A stretch of 9,844 nt of DNA from Candidatus Zipacnadia bacterium (lineage in GTDB: Bacteria > Armatimonadota > Zipacnadia > Zipacnadales > Zipacnadaceae): the NCBI GenBank assembly GCA_029821455.1, contig JALGTI010000123.1, forward strand, positions 1-9,844, written 5' to 3'. Below, one piece after another: positions 1-6,990 of this stretch; the first letter of the stretch is position 1, and every line of letters starts with the position of its first letter. Under the pieces are notes generated by a model. The model was given only the letters and a program-made list of their open reading frames with translations, made no database searches and was not told the DNA's origin. A program made the position numbers and the translations under genes.

Positions 1-267
1 CAGAACACGACTCGTGGCCAGATGAAGATGGCCCTCACCAGACTGGGCTTTGGGTCACGGATGATAGTAACTGGCGATGTCACCCAGACTGACTTACCGC
101 CTGCCGCCAAGTCGGGCATGCGCCATGCCACGGAGGTGCTTGGCAGACTTGCTGGTATCGCATTTGTCGAGCTGACCGGCGATGACATCGTCCGCCACGA
201 CCTAGTGCAGCGCATCGTGCGCGCCTACGGGCACGCCGAACGACCAAGGCCCGAGCAAACCCAGTAA
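1..267 (+). CDS. phoH: PhoH family P-loop ATPase, C-terminal part (5' end outside window)
   Basis: The frame is open from base 1 to the TAA at 265-267 and encodes the last 88 residues of a PhoH-like protein. The opening residues QNTT, followed by QMKM, LTRLGFGS and then TGDVTQTDLP, are the conserved C-terminal core of PhoH/YlaK-type P-loop NTPases; the Walker A part lies upstream of the window. PhoH proteins are cytoplasmic ATPases, linked in some members to RNA helicase or RNase activity; the exact role of this form is not settled. It sits 15 nt upstream of the HD phosphohydrolase gene, which matches the common phoH-pgpH-ybeY arrangement and supports the identity. The tail after about residue 70 is short and polar. 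The family call is firm; the function is uncertain. Confidence 0.93.
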   Translation, partial: QNTTRGQMKMALTRLGFGSRMIVTGDVTQTDLPPAAKSGMRHATEVLGRLAGIAFVELTGDDIVRHDLVQRIVRAYGHAERPRPEQTQ

Positions 268-282
268 TGGTGTGAACTGCTA

Positions 283-2577
283 ATGGCCAGGAACCGCAAG
301 CACCGCACCGCAACGCAGCAAGGCATCTTCGGGATCGGCTGGGACACGGCAGCCACCCAGCGTCTGCTCCTGCTCCTGGTCACCACTGGTTTTATGTTCG
401 TCGCGCTGTGGGCGCGACTGTTGCCCCAGGCGGTCTCCTGGCAGGTAGGCCAGCGCGCTGACCGCACTATCCGTGCCCGGCGCAGCGCTGTTTACGAGGA
501 TAGCGAGGCGACCCAGAACCTGCGTGACAAAGCAGTTGAGGATGTGCCGGACCAGTACCATACTGACCCTACAGCGCGCGATGATGCTATGCGTGCGGTT
601 GGCGACATCTTCAGTCAGGCCCGGCAGGTACGCGCCGATGAGGCACTGCCTCAGGCCCTCGACAAGCTCGAGGCCCTTAAGGGCCGGCTAGACATCGAGC
701 TCTCAGACGAGACACTGCGGCTACTGATAGAAGCGCCGGACGGTTCGCTGGAACGGATGGAAGAGAGCGCCGAAACCGTCACGCGGGTGACAATGGGCAA
801 GTCCATCCGCGATAATACGAATGACCTGCAACTGGAGCGTGAGGAGGTAGCAAGGCGTGTCGAGCAGTTAGCCATCAGGGGCAAGTATGCTGGCGCAGTG
901 ACAGAAATCGCCTCTAAGGTGCTTAAGCCCAATCAAATCTTCGACCAAGAAGAAACGGAGAAGAAACAGAGAGAAGCAGCTGATGCGGTGGCCAAGGTCT
1001 GGGGGCAAATCCAGCCGGGTCAGATCGTTATCAGCCTCGGCGATGAGGTGAAACAGCGCCACATAGATATGTTCCAAGCGCTGGGGTTGATGAATCCGAC
1101 CATTGACTACGGCCAAGTCGTGGGTATGGTACTCATATTGCTGGGTATGGTGCTGTCATTGGGCATCTACTGCTATCGGTTCGCCCCTGAGGTATACGCT
1201 AACTTCACCCATCTCGTCGCCGTAGCAGCTATCCTGCTAGCTGTTGCATTTATCTATCGCTTTGCCAGCCAGAGTTCCTACTTCGAGGCGTTGGCTGTCA
1301 CCGCCGCAGCGACGGCCACGATGCTACTGGCTCTGACCCTGGGAGCGACGATGGCCGCCGGCGCCGCGATGCTGCTGGGGATGCTTGTGGGCCTGATGAG
1401 CACTGCCAGCGATGTGCGGATGGTCATCGTGACGCTGTTGTGTGCATTCGTCGCTGCTCAAGCCATCGTGGCTAGCTCAGTGCGTAGCCGTAGTCTGCGC
1501 ATCGTGCAGGCCGCTGCCATAACCGCCGCGGTCAACTGCCTGCTGCTTCTGGCCGGTGCAGTCGTATCCGGCAACATTGTGCAGTGGCCCCTGCTAGGCG
1601 CTGCTGCGGCCGGTGGCCTTGTCGCCCCTACCCTGGCAGTGGGCCTGGCCCTGGCCCTCGAACGCCCGCTGGGAATACTGACCGACATGGGTCTGCTGGA
1701 GTTGGGCAACCCCAATGAGCCGGTGCTGCGGGCGCTGCTGCGCGAGGCGCCGGCCTCGTATCAATCCTCCATTATGGTGGCCAATCTGGCTGAGCAGGCT
1801 GCCGAGGCGATTGGCGCCAATGCGCTGCTGGTGCGAACTGCTGCCATATACCACGACATCGGAAAGACGAAGCGCCCCTACTTCTTTGTTGAGAACCAAC
1901 CTGGTGACGAGAGCCCCCACGATCGCCTTAATCCTCACCTCAGCGCCCTGATCGTCATCTCCCACGTCAAGGACGGTCAGGAGATTGCCGAGCACATCGC
2001 TCTGCCGCCCCAGATTGCTGCTGTCATCCCCGAGCATCACGGTACCTCACTGATCCCTTGGTTTTACGAGCGAGCCAAGCAGGAAGCTGCTGAAGGTGAG
2101 GAGGTGGATGAGCAGGCGTTCCGTTATCCCGGCCCTAAGCCCCAGAGCAAGGAGACGGCCATCATAATGCTGGCCGATAGCGTCGAGGCCGCTGCTCGCA
2201 CCCTTGAGGACCCGTCGCCGACAAAGATTGAGAGCCTTGTGGAGCGCCTGGTTCAGGAGAAGATAGATGATGGCCAGCTCGATGAGTGCCCGCTGACAAT
2301 GGCTGATATCAGGGCGATCAAGCGCAGTTTCATCGCCACGCTGGGCCACATCTACCACCATCGTATCAAGTATCCCGATCAGATACGTCAGGAGGCTGAG
2401 GAGGCACTGGAGGCATACAGACGCACCGGGGAGATCCCGAAGGACTGGCCGCTGAGCGGGGAGAATGTACGCGATGACCGACCACAGAAACCTGAAGTAA
2501 CAAAGCCTGCTGAGGGCAATAACCACGTTCCCAGGACAGGCGAGCCGCCGGTCAATGGCGAAGCCCCTGGCCAATAG
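283..2577 (+). CDS. pgpH: 7TM-HD family phosphohydrolase (PgpH/YqfF type, probable c-di-AMP phosphodiesterase), first HD His replaced by Ser
   Basis: This 764-residue membrane protein has the full PgpH layout. One N-terminal membrane helix (about 25-45) is followed by an extracytoplasmic 7TMR-HDED region (about 46-275) ending in the PGQIVISLGDEV motif. A multi-helix membrane block (about 279-470), a cytoplasmic HD domain (about 485-700) and a polar Pro/Glu-rich tail complete it. Known homologues hydrolyse c-di-AMP to pApA. Visible metal-site residues are His524-Asp525 (YHDIGK), His561 (SHVKDG), His585-His586 (EHHGTS) and Asp632 (LADSVEAA). The first HD ligand, normally the His of a TY-x-HS motif, is Ser495 here (SYQSS), so activity may be altered. 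The ATG at 283 lies 15 nt after the phoH stop with only a weak Shine-Dalgarno, suggesting translational coupling. Length is normal for the family. The family is certain; catalytic competence is not. Confidence 0.93.
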   Translation: MARNRKHRTATQQGIFGIGWDTAATQRLLLLLVTTGFMFVALWARLLPQAVSWQVGQRADRTIRARRSAVYEDSEATQNLRDKAVEDVPDQYHTDPTARDDAMRAVGDIFSQARQVRADEALPQALDKLEALKGRLDIELSDETLRLLIEAPDGSLERMEESAETVTRVTMGKSIRDNTNDLQLEREEVARRVEQLAIRGKYAGAVTEIASKVLKPNQIFDQEETEKKQREAADAVAKVWGQIQPGQIVISLGDEVKQRHIDMFQALGLMNPTIDYGQVVGMVLILLGMVLSLGIYCYRFAPEVYANFTHLVAVAAILLAVAFIYRFASQSSYFEALAVTAAATATMLLALTLGATMAAGAAMLLGMLVGLMSTASDVRMVIVTLLCAFVAAQAIVASSVRSRSLRIVQAAAITAAVNCLLLLAGAVVSGNIVQWPLLGAAAAGGLVAPTLAVGLALALERPLGILTDMGLLELGNPNEPVLRALLREAPASYQSSIMVANLAEQAAEAIGANALLVRTAAIYHDIGKTKRPYFFVENQPGDESPHDRLNPHLSALIVISHVKDGQEIAEHIALPPQIAAVIPEHHGTSLIPWFYERAKQEAAEGEEVDEQAFRYPGPKPQSKETAIIMLADSVEAAARTLEDPSPTKIESLVERLVQEKIDDGQLDECPLTMADIRAIKRSFIATLGHIYHHRIKYPDQIRQEAEEALEAYRRTGEIPKDWPLSGENVRDDRPQKPEVTKPAEGNNHVPRTGEPPVNGEAPGQ

Positions 2578-2622
2578 GAGGCAATCGAACAGCCATCCGT
2601 CGTGGCCGCCAGCGCTCAGAAT

Positions 2623-2627
2623 GAGGT
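2623..2627 (+). promoter_or_regulatory. Shine-Dalgarno site that decides the start of the thioredoxin-like gene
   Basis: GAGGT ends 7 nt before the ATG at 2635. The longer in-frame GTG at 2602 has its nearest purine-rich site (GGAGG, 2577-2581) about 20 nt away, which is too far. The ATG also places the signal peptide at the very N-terminus, so 2635 is preferred over 2602. Confidence 0.65.
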
Positions 2628-2634
2628 AGAGGAG

Positions 2635-3375
2635 ATGAGATTTGGCCAAAGTCTGCTAAGCGTATCGTTGTCAGCAGTGGCGGTTGTCTGCCTGCTCGCT
2701 GTGTCCCAGCTCGCCGCACAGGAGAATGAACCTGACGAAGAGTCGGCTGCAAGCATCACCGACGAACTCGCTGGGCTGCAGGCCGCTGTCGAACGGCGAG
2801 AGTTCACGAGTGCATGGCAACATTGCCGCCGCATCCTATCAGCCGTCGAGGCCCGCGACTCCGAAGCGCTGACCGGGCCTGAGCAGTTTGCAGTCGGCAT
2901 GGCCCACTACTACCTGGCTGCGCAAATCCTGGAGGCCGCCGTGGCGACCGGCGAACTGACAAAGGAGGACGCTGCGCTGGCCTCTAACCTCGGTGATCGT
3001 ATTGTGCTCCCTCCCTCTGATATACATATGATCGGCTTTGGCGAGGAGGTGAGACTGGACGAGTATCTGGGCGAAGGCAAGACTACTATCGTTGATTTCT
3101 TCAGTAAGTACTGCGGTCCATGCCTGCAGCTTTCGCCGCTGCTCGAAGAGTTAGCTGCTAAGGGTAGTAACATTCGTGTGGTAAAGGTGAACATAGACCG
3201 TCCCGGTGTAGTAGGCATAGACTGGGACTCGCCGGTAGCCGAACAGTTTGGTCTTAGATCCATTCCTCATTCCAAGGTATATGGCCCTGATAAACAGCTG
3301 CTTACCCAAGGTGATCAGGCAATACAAATGATCTTGGATCTATACAGGTCGCAGGACGTGCGCCAAGCCAATTGA
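2635..3375 (+). CDS. Secreted thioredoxin-fold protein with CGPC active site
   Basis: From ATG 2635 the product is 246 residues. Residues 1-28 look like a Sec signal peptide: a basic start, a hydrophobic core, and likely cleavage near the Leu-Ala-Ala at 26-28. No lipobox fits Cys19, so it is probably soluble or periplasmic rather than a lipoprotein. A helical, acidic region (about 30-125) precedes a thioredoxin domain (about 135-240). That domain has the redox motif Cys160-Gly-Pro-Cys163 after VDFFSKY and the cis-proline Pro211 (SIPHS). CGPC is the classical thioredoxin motif; in exported TlpA/ResA-like proteins it usually means disulfide reduction or exchange outside the cytoplasm. The helical N-terminal part is unassigned. 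The gene lies between pgpH and ybeY, and its stop overlaps the ybeY start, so it is co-transcribed with them. An in-frame GTG at 2602 would add 11 residues and bury the signal peptide. The substrate is unknown. Confidence 0.85.
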   Translation: MRFGQSLLSVSLSAVAVVCLLAVSQLAAQENEPDEESAASITDELAGLQAAVERREFTSAWQHCRRILSAVEARDSEALTGPEQFAVGMAHYYLAAQILEAAVATGELTKEDAALASNLGDRIVLPPSDIHMIGFGEEVRLDEYLGEGKTTIVDFFSKYCGPCLQLSPLLEELAAKGSNIRVVKVNIDRPGVVGIDWDSPVAEQFGLRSIPHSKVYGPDKQLLTQGDQAIQMILDLYRSQDVRQAN

Positions 3376-3800
3376 GCAATACAAAGCCGCCAACAGAAAT
3401 AGTAGTAAGAAGCCTGCAGCGGATGAAGATACCCGAGAACTTACTGCAGCGGGCCGCTGAGGTTACTCTAAGCCTGTGTCGTGGTGAAATACAGGAGCTT
3501 GACATTATCCTGACCGACGATGCGCGGATCACCGAACTCAACGCCGCCTACCTGAGCCGCGCTGAGCCAACCGATGTCATCGCCTTTGAAGCTGAGGAGG
3601 GCATTGGAGAGTTGTTTGTCTCCGTTGAGACCGCAGCCCGCCAAGCTCGCGAGCACGGCCACGACGTGACCACCGAACTGTGTTTCCTGGTCGCCCACGG
3701 TATCCTGCACGTCTGTGGTATGGACGATGCCGAACCCGACCAGCGCGCGCGGATGCTGCAGCTTCAGAAACAGGTCCTTCAACAGATGAGCCTGAGATAA
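3372..3800 (+). CDS. ybeY: Endoribonuclease YbeY (rRNA maturation factor), third zinc His replaced by Asp
   Basis: This 142-residue protein has the YbeY core: LNAAYLSRAEPTDVIAF, then GELFVSVETAARQA, then the zinc motif HGILHVCGMDD. YbeY is a single-strand-specific metal-dependent RNase used in 16S rRNA 3' processing and ribosome quality control. The canonical ligands form H-x3-H-x5-H. Here His109 and His113 are present and the third position is Asp119. The start is TTG at 3372, overlapping the TGA of the thioredoxin-like gene (3373-3375). No strong Shine-Dalgarno is visible, so coupled translation is likely. A downstream ATG at 3423 would remove the first beta strand (TEIVVRSLQ) found in the family, so the TTG start is preferred. 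Location in a phoH-pgpH-ybeY-dgkA cluster is typical. Confidence 0.92.
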   Translation: MSNTKPPTEIVVRSLQRMKIPENLLQRAAEVTLSLCRGEIQELDIILTDDARITELNAAYLSRAEPTDVIAFEAEEGIGELFVSVETAARQAREHGHDVTTELCFLVAHGILHVCGMDDAEPDQRARMLQLQKQVLQQMSLR

Positions 3801-3808
3801 GAGCCGGT

Positions 3809-3812
3809 GGAG
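3809..3812 (+). promoter_or_regulatory. Shine-Dalgarno site that decides the start of the dgkA-PAP2 fusion
   Basis: GGAG lies 9 nt before the ATG at 3822. The in-frame GTG at 3807 overlaps this site and has no better purine tract upstream, so the ATG is the likelier start; the alternative would add only five residues. Confidence 0.55.
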
Positions 3813-3821
3813 CTCTACGCC

Positions 3822-4580
3822 ATGAGCCGCAAAACCTCACAGGAAGAATCCGGCCCACCCGCTATTAAGGCGAAAAAGTCTGTCGTCAGCTCGTTCCGCT
3901 TTGCCTGGGAAGGCGTTATGTTCGTCTTCTCGACACAGCCGCATATGCGCACCCATGCTATCATCATCCTCCTGGTCCTGGGAGCTGCATATTTTATTGG
4001 AGTGGCGCCTGGTCAATTCTTGCACCTGGCTGCGGCAACGGCAATCGTACTGATCACGGAGATGTTCAACACCGCCATCGAGCGGACCATAGACCTGACC
4101 GTCACCACCTATGACCCGCGCGCCAAGATCGCCAAGGATATGGCAGCCGGTGCTGTGCTAATTGCAGCGCTGTATTCCCTGATCGTCGCCGGAGTGGTCT
4201 TTGGTACAAACGAGTCTCTGCAGGCGGCCCTTAGCAACATACGCACTGTGCCGCCACGGCCCCACATCGGGCACGTGATGTTGGTTATTATCGGCTCGGT
4301 ACTGCTGGCCATTCTTGTCGCCTGGATCAAGTTCCGCACCGGCCGGGGGACCCTGCTACGCGGCGGCATTATCTCCGGTCACACAGCCCTGGGCTTCCTG
4401 ATTGCCACCAGCATCGCCATTGTCACCCGCGACCTGGCGGTGGCAACTTTGGCCGTCGCGTTGGCGCTGCTGCTCTCTCAAAGCCGGGTGCAGGCGCGGA
4501 TACACTCGCCCCTTGAGGTGCTTGCGGGCGCGGCTCTTGGCGTGCTTGTCGCCTGGCTCATATTCCTGTGGCCCACCTAG
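3822..4580 (+). CDS. dgkA: Fusion of DgkA-type undecaprenol/diacylglycerol kinase with PAP2 phosphatase
   Basis: The 252-residue product joins two integral-membrane enzymes. Residues about 22-130 form a DgkA-type lipid kinase: SFRFAWEG, then ITE80MFN83TAIE87 with the catalytic and metal-binding acidic residues, then AKIAKD106MAAGAVL. Single-domain relatives phosphorylate undecaprenol or diacylglycerol with ATP. Residues about 145-250 form a PAP2-type domain: Lys170 with Arg180, the I-S-G-H motif (184-187, usually PSGH), and Ser221-Arg222-x5-His228-x3-Glu232, where classical PAP2 enzymes end in Asp. PAP2 proteins dephosphorylate lipid phosphates such as undecaprenyl pyrophosphate. Together they suggest recycling of the undecaprenyl carrier for cell-wall synthesis, with kinase and phosphatase on one chain. 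The gene starts 21 nt after ybeY, where dgkA is commonly found. Substrate specificity cannot be read from the sequence. Confidence 0.88.
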   Translation: MSRKTSQEESGPPAIKAKKSVVSSFRFAWEGVMFVFSTQPHMRTHAIIILLVLGAAYFIGVAPGQFLHLAAATAIVLITEMFNTAIERTIDLTVTTYDPRAKIAKDMAAGAVLIAALYSLIVAGVVFGTNESLQAALSNIRTVPPRPHIGHVMLVIIGSVLLAILVAWIKFRTGRGTLLRGGIISGHTALGFLIATSIAIVTRDLAVATLAVALALLLSQSRVQARIHSPLEVLAGAALGVLVAWLIFLWPT

Positions 4581-4627
4581 CTGTCTGGCGCCTACCGTTG
4601 AGCCATTCGTAGGCTTGGTATCCAATT

Positions 4628-6346
4628 ATGAGTCAACCGCTGGGCTCGTTCGTTCTCATATTGCACAGCCACGTGCCCTACGTACTGGGGCACGCGACCT
4701 GGCCCCACGGCGCTAATATGCTCCACGAGGCGGCCGCCGATACCTACATTCCGCTGCTGTGGATGCTGGAAGAGCTTACTGCCGAGGGTGTCCAGCCAAA
4801 CATCACTTTGAGCTTCAGCCCTGTCACCGTTGAACAGTTGGCTGACGAGCGGTTCAAGGACTGGTTTGTCCGGTATCTGGAGGACAAAGAACGTTCAGCA
4901 ACGGATAATCAGCAGGAATTCGGTCGGCGCGGGGACACTCACCTCGAATACCTGGCCGGGCTGTGGCGGGAGCGCTACGCGGCCCTGCGCGAGGCGTTCT
5001 GTGAGCGTTATCAACGCGACCTGCCCCGGGCGTTCCGCTATCAGCAGGAACTTGGCCACATCGAACTGATGACCTGCGCGGCCACGCACGGCTACCTGCC
5101 GTTACTGCGCGAGGACAGCAGTATCAATGGTCAGATCATGCAGGCAGTTGCCAGCTATGGCCGCCTGTTCGGAGGCCGGCCCCGGGGAATGTGGCTGCCG
5201 GAGTGCGCCTACCGGCCTCAGGCAATGTGGGCGCCACCGCCACAAATCATCGGCCCCGAGGCCCCCTATCCCCGCCGGGGCCTGGAGCAATTTCTGTCTG
5301 AGAGCGGTTTTGACTACTTCATCATTGATACCCACATGCTCGGTGGTGGCGGGCCGGAGCCGGTTGCCCCAGACCGCCAGGATACGCTGGGCAAGTTGTG
5401 GGGCAAAGTATGGAAAGTCCGCGAACCAGTGCGATATCACGGCGACAAATCGCCATACTTGGCCTACTTCGTCGGCCACATGTATGAGGATCACCCGGCG
5501 GTCGCATGTCTGGTCCGCGACCCACAGACGGGGCTCAGAGTGTGGAGCGCCGAGGTCGGCTATCCGGGAGATTTCTGCTACCGCGACTTCCACAAAAAGC
5601 ACATCCCCGGCGACCACCGCTATTGGCGGGTGACCGATGACTCCGGTGACCTGGGCAGCAAACAGCCGTATGTTCCCGAGGACGCCGATGGGCGCACCCG
5701 CGAGCATGCTGGCAACTTTCTGTGGGCGGTGAAGGAGACGCTGCGGGCCGCACCGCACCCGGGGGGCCGTCACCCGGTGCTCTGTGCCCCCTTTGACGCG
5801 GAATTGTTCGGCCACTGGTGGTTCGAGGGACCCCGCTTCCTGGCCCACACTCTGCGTTGGATGCACCACGATCCCGACATCGAACTGTCCACGGCGCACC
5901 AGTACCTGGAGCGCTATAGTCCCGATGTGGCCATCACTTTGCCCGAAGGCTCCTGGGGCGCAGGCGGCGGGCACTGGGTGTGGCTGAACTCAGAGACGGA
6001 GTGGAGCTGGCGGCGCGAGTATGATGCCGAGCTGGACCTCCGCGCCCTGCTGCGTGACCATGGCACCGGCCACGACGAGACGATGCGCTCGCTGCTCAAG
6101 CAGGCCTGTCGGGAGTTGCTGTTGCTGCAGGCCTCCGACTGGCAGTTCCTCATCACCACCGGCGCAGCCCCCGACTATGCCGCCGCCCGCATCCACTGCC
6201 ACCACAGTGATTACAAGCGCGTGGCAGAATTGGCGCGTCGCTATGGGCGGGGCGAGTACATCTCTCAGGAAGAGTGGGATGCCTTCGGAGCCATCTGCGC
6301 CCGGGACAGGATATTTGAGGACATAGAGCCAGAGTGGTTTCGCTAG
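4628..6346 (+). CDS. GH57 / DUF1957 1,4-alpha-glucan branching-type enzyme
   Basis: This 572-residue cytoplasmic protein has no signal peptide. GH57 motif 1 is near the N-terminus (LHSHVPYV, His13 and His15). The nucleophile motif is WLPECAY (Glu192) and the acid/base motif is FDAELFGHWW (Asp390). A Gly-Trp-rich segment (SWGAGGGHWVW) and a helical DUF1957 C-terminal domain (LLLLQASDWQFL, then the His-rich IHCHHSDY) follow. This layout and length match GH57 branching enzymes, which cut alpha-1,4-glucan chains and rejoin them through alpha-1,6 links in glycogen synthesis. Amylase activity in the same family is a less likely alternative. The ATG at 4628 places motif 1 correctly although its Shine-Dalgarno is weak. 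A 47-nt gap separates it from the dgkA fusion, so it may be read through from the operon. No other glycogen gene is seen nearby. Confidence 0.9.
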   Translation: MSQPLGSFVLILHSHVPYVLGHATWPHGANMLHEAAADTYIPLLWMLEELTAEGVQPNITLSFSPVTVEQLADERFKDWFVRYLEDKERSATDNQQEFGRRGDTHLEYLAGLWRERYAALREAFCERYQRDLPRAFRYQQELGHIELMTCAATHGYLPLLREDSSINGQIMQAVASYGRLFGGRPRGMWLPECAYRPQAMWAPPPQIIGPEAPYPRRGLEQFLSESGFDYFIIDTHMLGGGGPEPVAPDRQDTLGKLWGKVWKVREPVRYHGDKSPYLAYFVGHMYEDHPAVACLVRDPQTGLRVWSAEVGYPGDFCYRDFHKKHIPGDHRYWRVTDDSGDLGSKQPYVPEDADGRTREHAGNFLWAVKETLRAAPHPGGRHPVLCAPFDAELFGHWWFEGPRFLAHTLRWMHHDPDIELSTAHQYLERYSPDVAITLPEGSWGAGGGHWVWLNSETEWSWRREYDAELDLRALLRDHGTGHDETMRSLLKQACRELLLLQASDWQFLITTGAAPDYAAARIHCHHSDYKRVAELARRYGRGEYISQEEWDAFGAICARDRIFEDIEPEWFR

Positions 6347-6380
6347 CTTTCTGGCAGGCCCACCGGCCGCCTCAATACGT

Positions 6381-6401
6381 GCACAGGCGGGATGCCTGTG
6401 C
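6381..6401. repeat. Perfect hairpin in the GH57-usp gap
   Basis: GCACAGGC (6381-6388) and GCCTGTGC (6394-6401) pair perfectly over 8 bp around the loop GGGAT. No T-tract follows, so it is not a standard intrinsic terminator. It is the only clear structure in the 195-nt gap 6347-6541, which shows no convincing promoter. Its form resembles a dispersed REP-like palindrome, which cannot be tested in one window. Confidence 0.6.
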
Positions 6402-6541
6402 TACCGGGCTTTGGCAGGCGACTTTCTCGGTGCGGCACAAGTCCGCGCCCGACAATAGCCCAATGATTAGCAGGGATGTTGCTGCCTGAGGGCGAATAGT
6501 AGACCCGACAGGCTAATAGCAGCACAAGGGGGCATAGAGCA

Positions 6542-6967
6542 ATGTACAAGCGCATCCTGGTCACGCTGGATCGGTCGCAACTTGCCGAGCAAGCACTGCC
6601 TCATGCCCTGGCAATTGCCCAGGCCTGCGAGGCTAGCGTTGAACTGCTCAGCATTGTCAAGCTCCTGGCCGACAGCAATCTTGACCCGAAGGCACTGGAA
6701 GCGGAAACCCGCGAGAGTGAGGACTATCTTCGTGGCATCGCTGCCCGCCTCAGTGAGGCTGGCCTGGAATGCAGTATCAATGTGCGGCAGGGGGATGTCG
6801 CCGACGAAATCCTCCGCTTCTGCGAGGAGGCGGAGTGTGACCTGATCGTGATGTCAACGCATGGCCGCTCGGGACTGGGGCGCTGGGTGTATGGCAGCAT
6901 CGCCGACCGCGTCCTGCGCTACGCCGAGGTCCCCGTGCTGCTGGTGCGGGCCACCGAGAGCGAATAG
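6542..6967 (+). CDS. Universal stress protein, single UspA domain
   Basis: The 141-residue product is one complete Usp domain. It opens with MYKRILVTLDRSQLAEQAL, has the central CDLIVMSTHGRSG, and closes with YGSIADRVLRYAEVPVLLVR. The ATP-binding signature G-x2-G-x9-G-S is present with Ser instead of the first Gly, a common variant, so nucleotide binding of the MJ0577 type is plausible. Usp proteins are small cytoplasmic dimers induced by stress or starvation; their molecular roles are mostly undefined. AAGGGGG at 6526-6532 gives a good Shine-Dalgarno, 9 nt from the ATG. The gene follows a 195-nt gap and precedes an APH-like kinase gene by 23 nt, so these two may form their own transcript. 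Length and motifs are normal. Confidence 0.92.
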   Translation: MYKRILVTLDRSQLAEQALPHALAIAQACEASVELLSIVKLLADSNLDPKALEAETRESEDYLRGIAARLSEAGLECSINVRQGDVADEILRFCEEAECDLIVMSTHGRSGLGRWVYGSIADRVLRYAEVPVLLVRATESE

Positions 6968-6990
6968 TCTGGCGCATCCATCAGCCAGAG

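Noticed and set aside
2047..2649. Minus-strand open frame (200 codons) opposite the HD gene 3' end
   Set aside because: It is antisense to the conserved HD domain, and its Leu-rich product has no family signature.
5102..5974. Minus-strand open frame (290 codons) opposite the GH57 gene
   Set aside because: It is fully antisense to a gene with clear catalytic motifs and shows no recognisable domain of its own.
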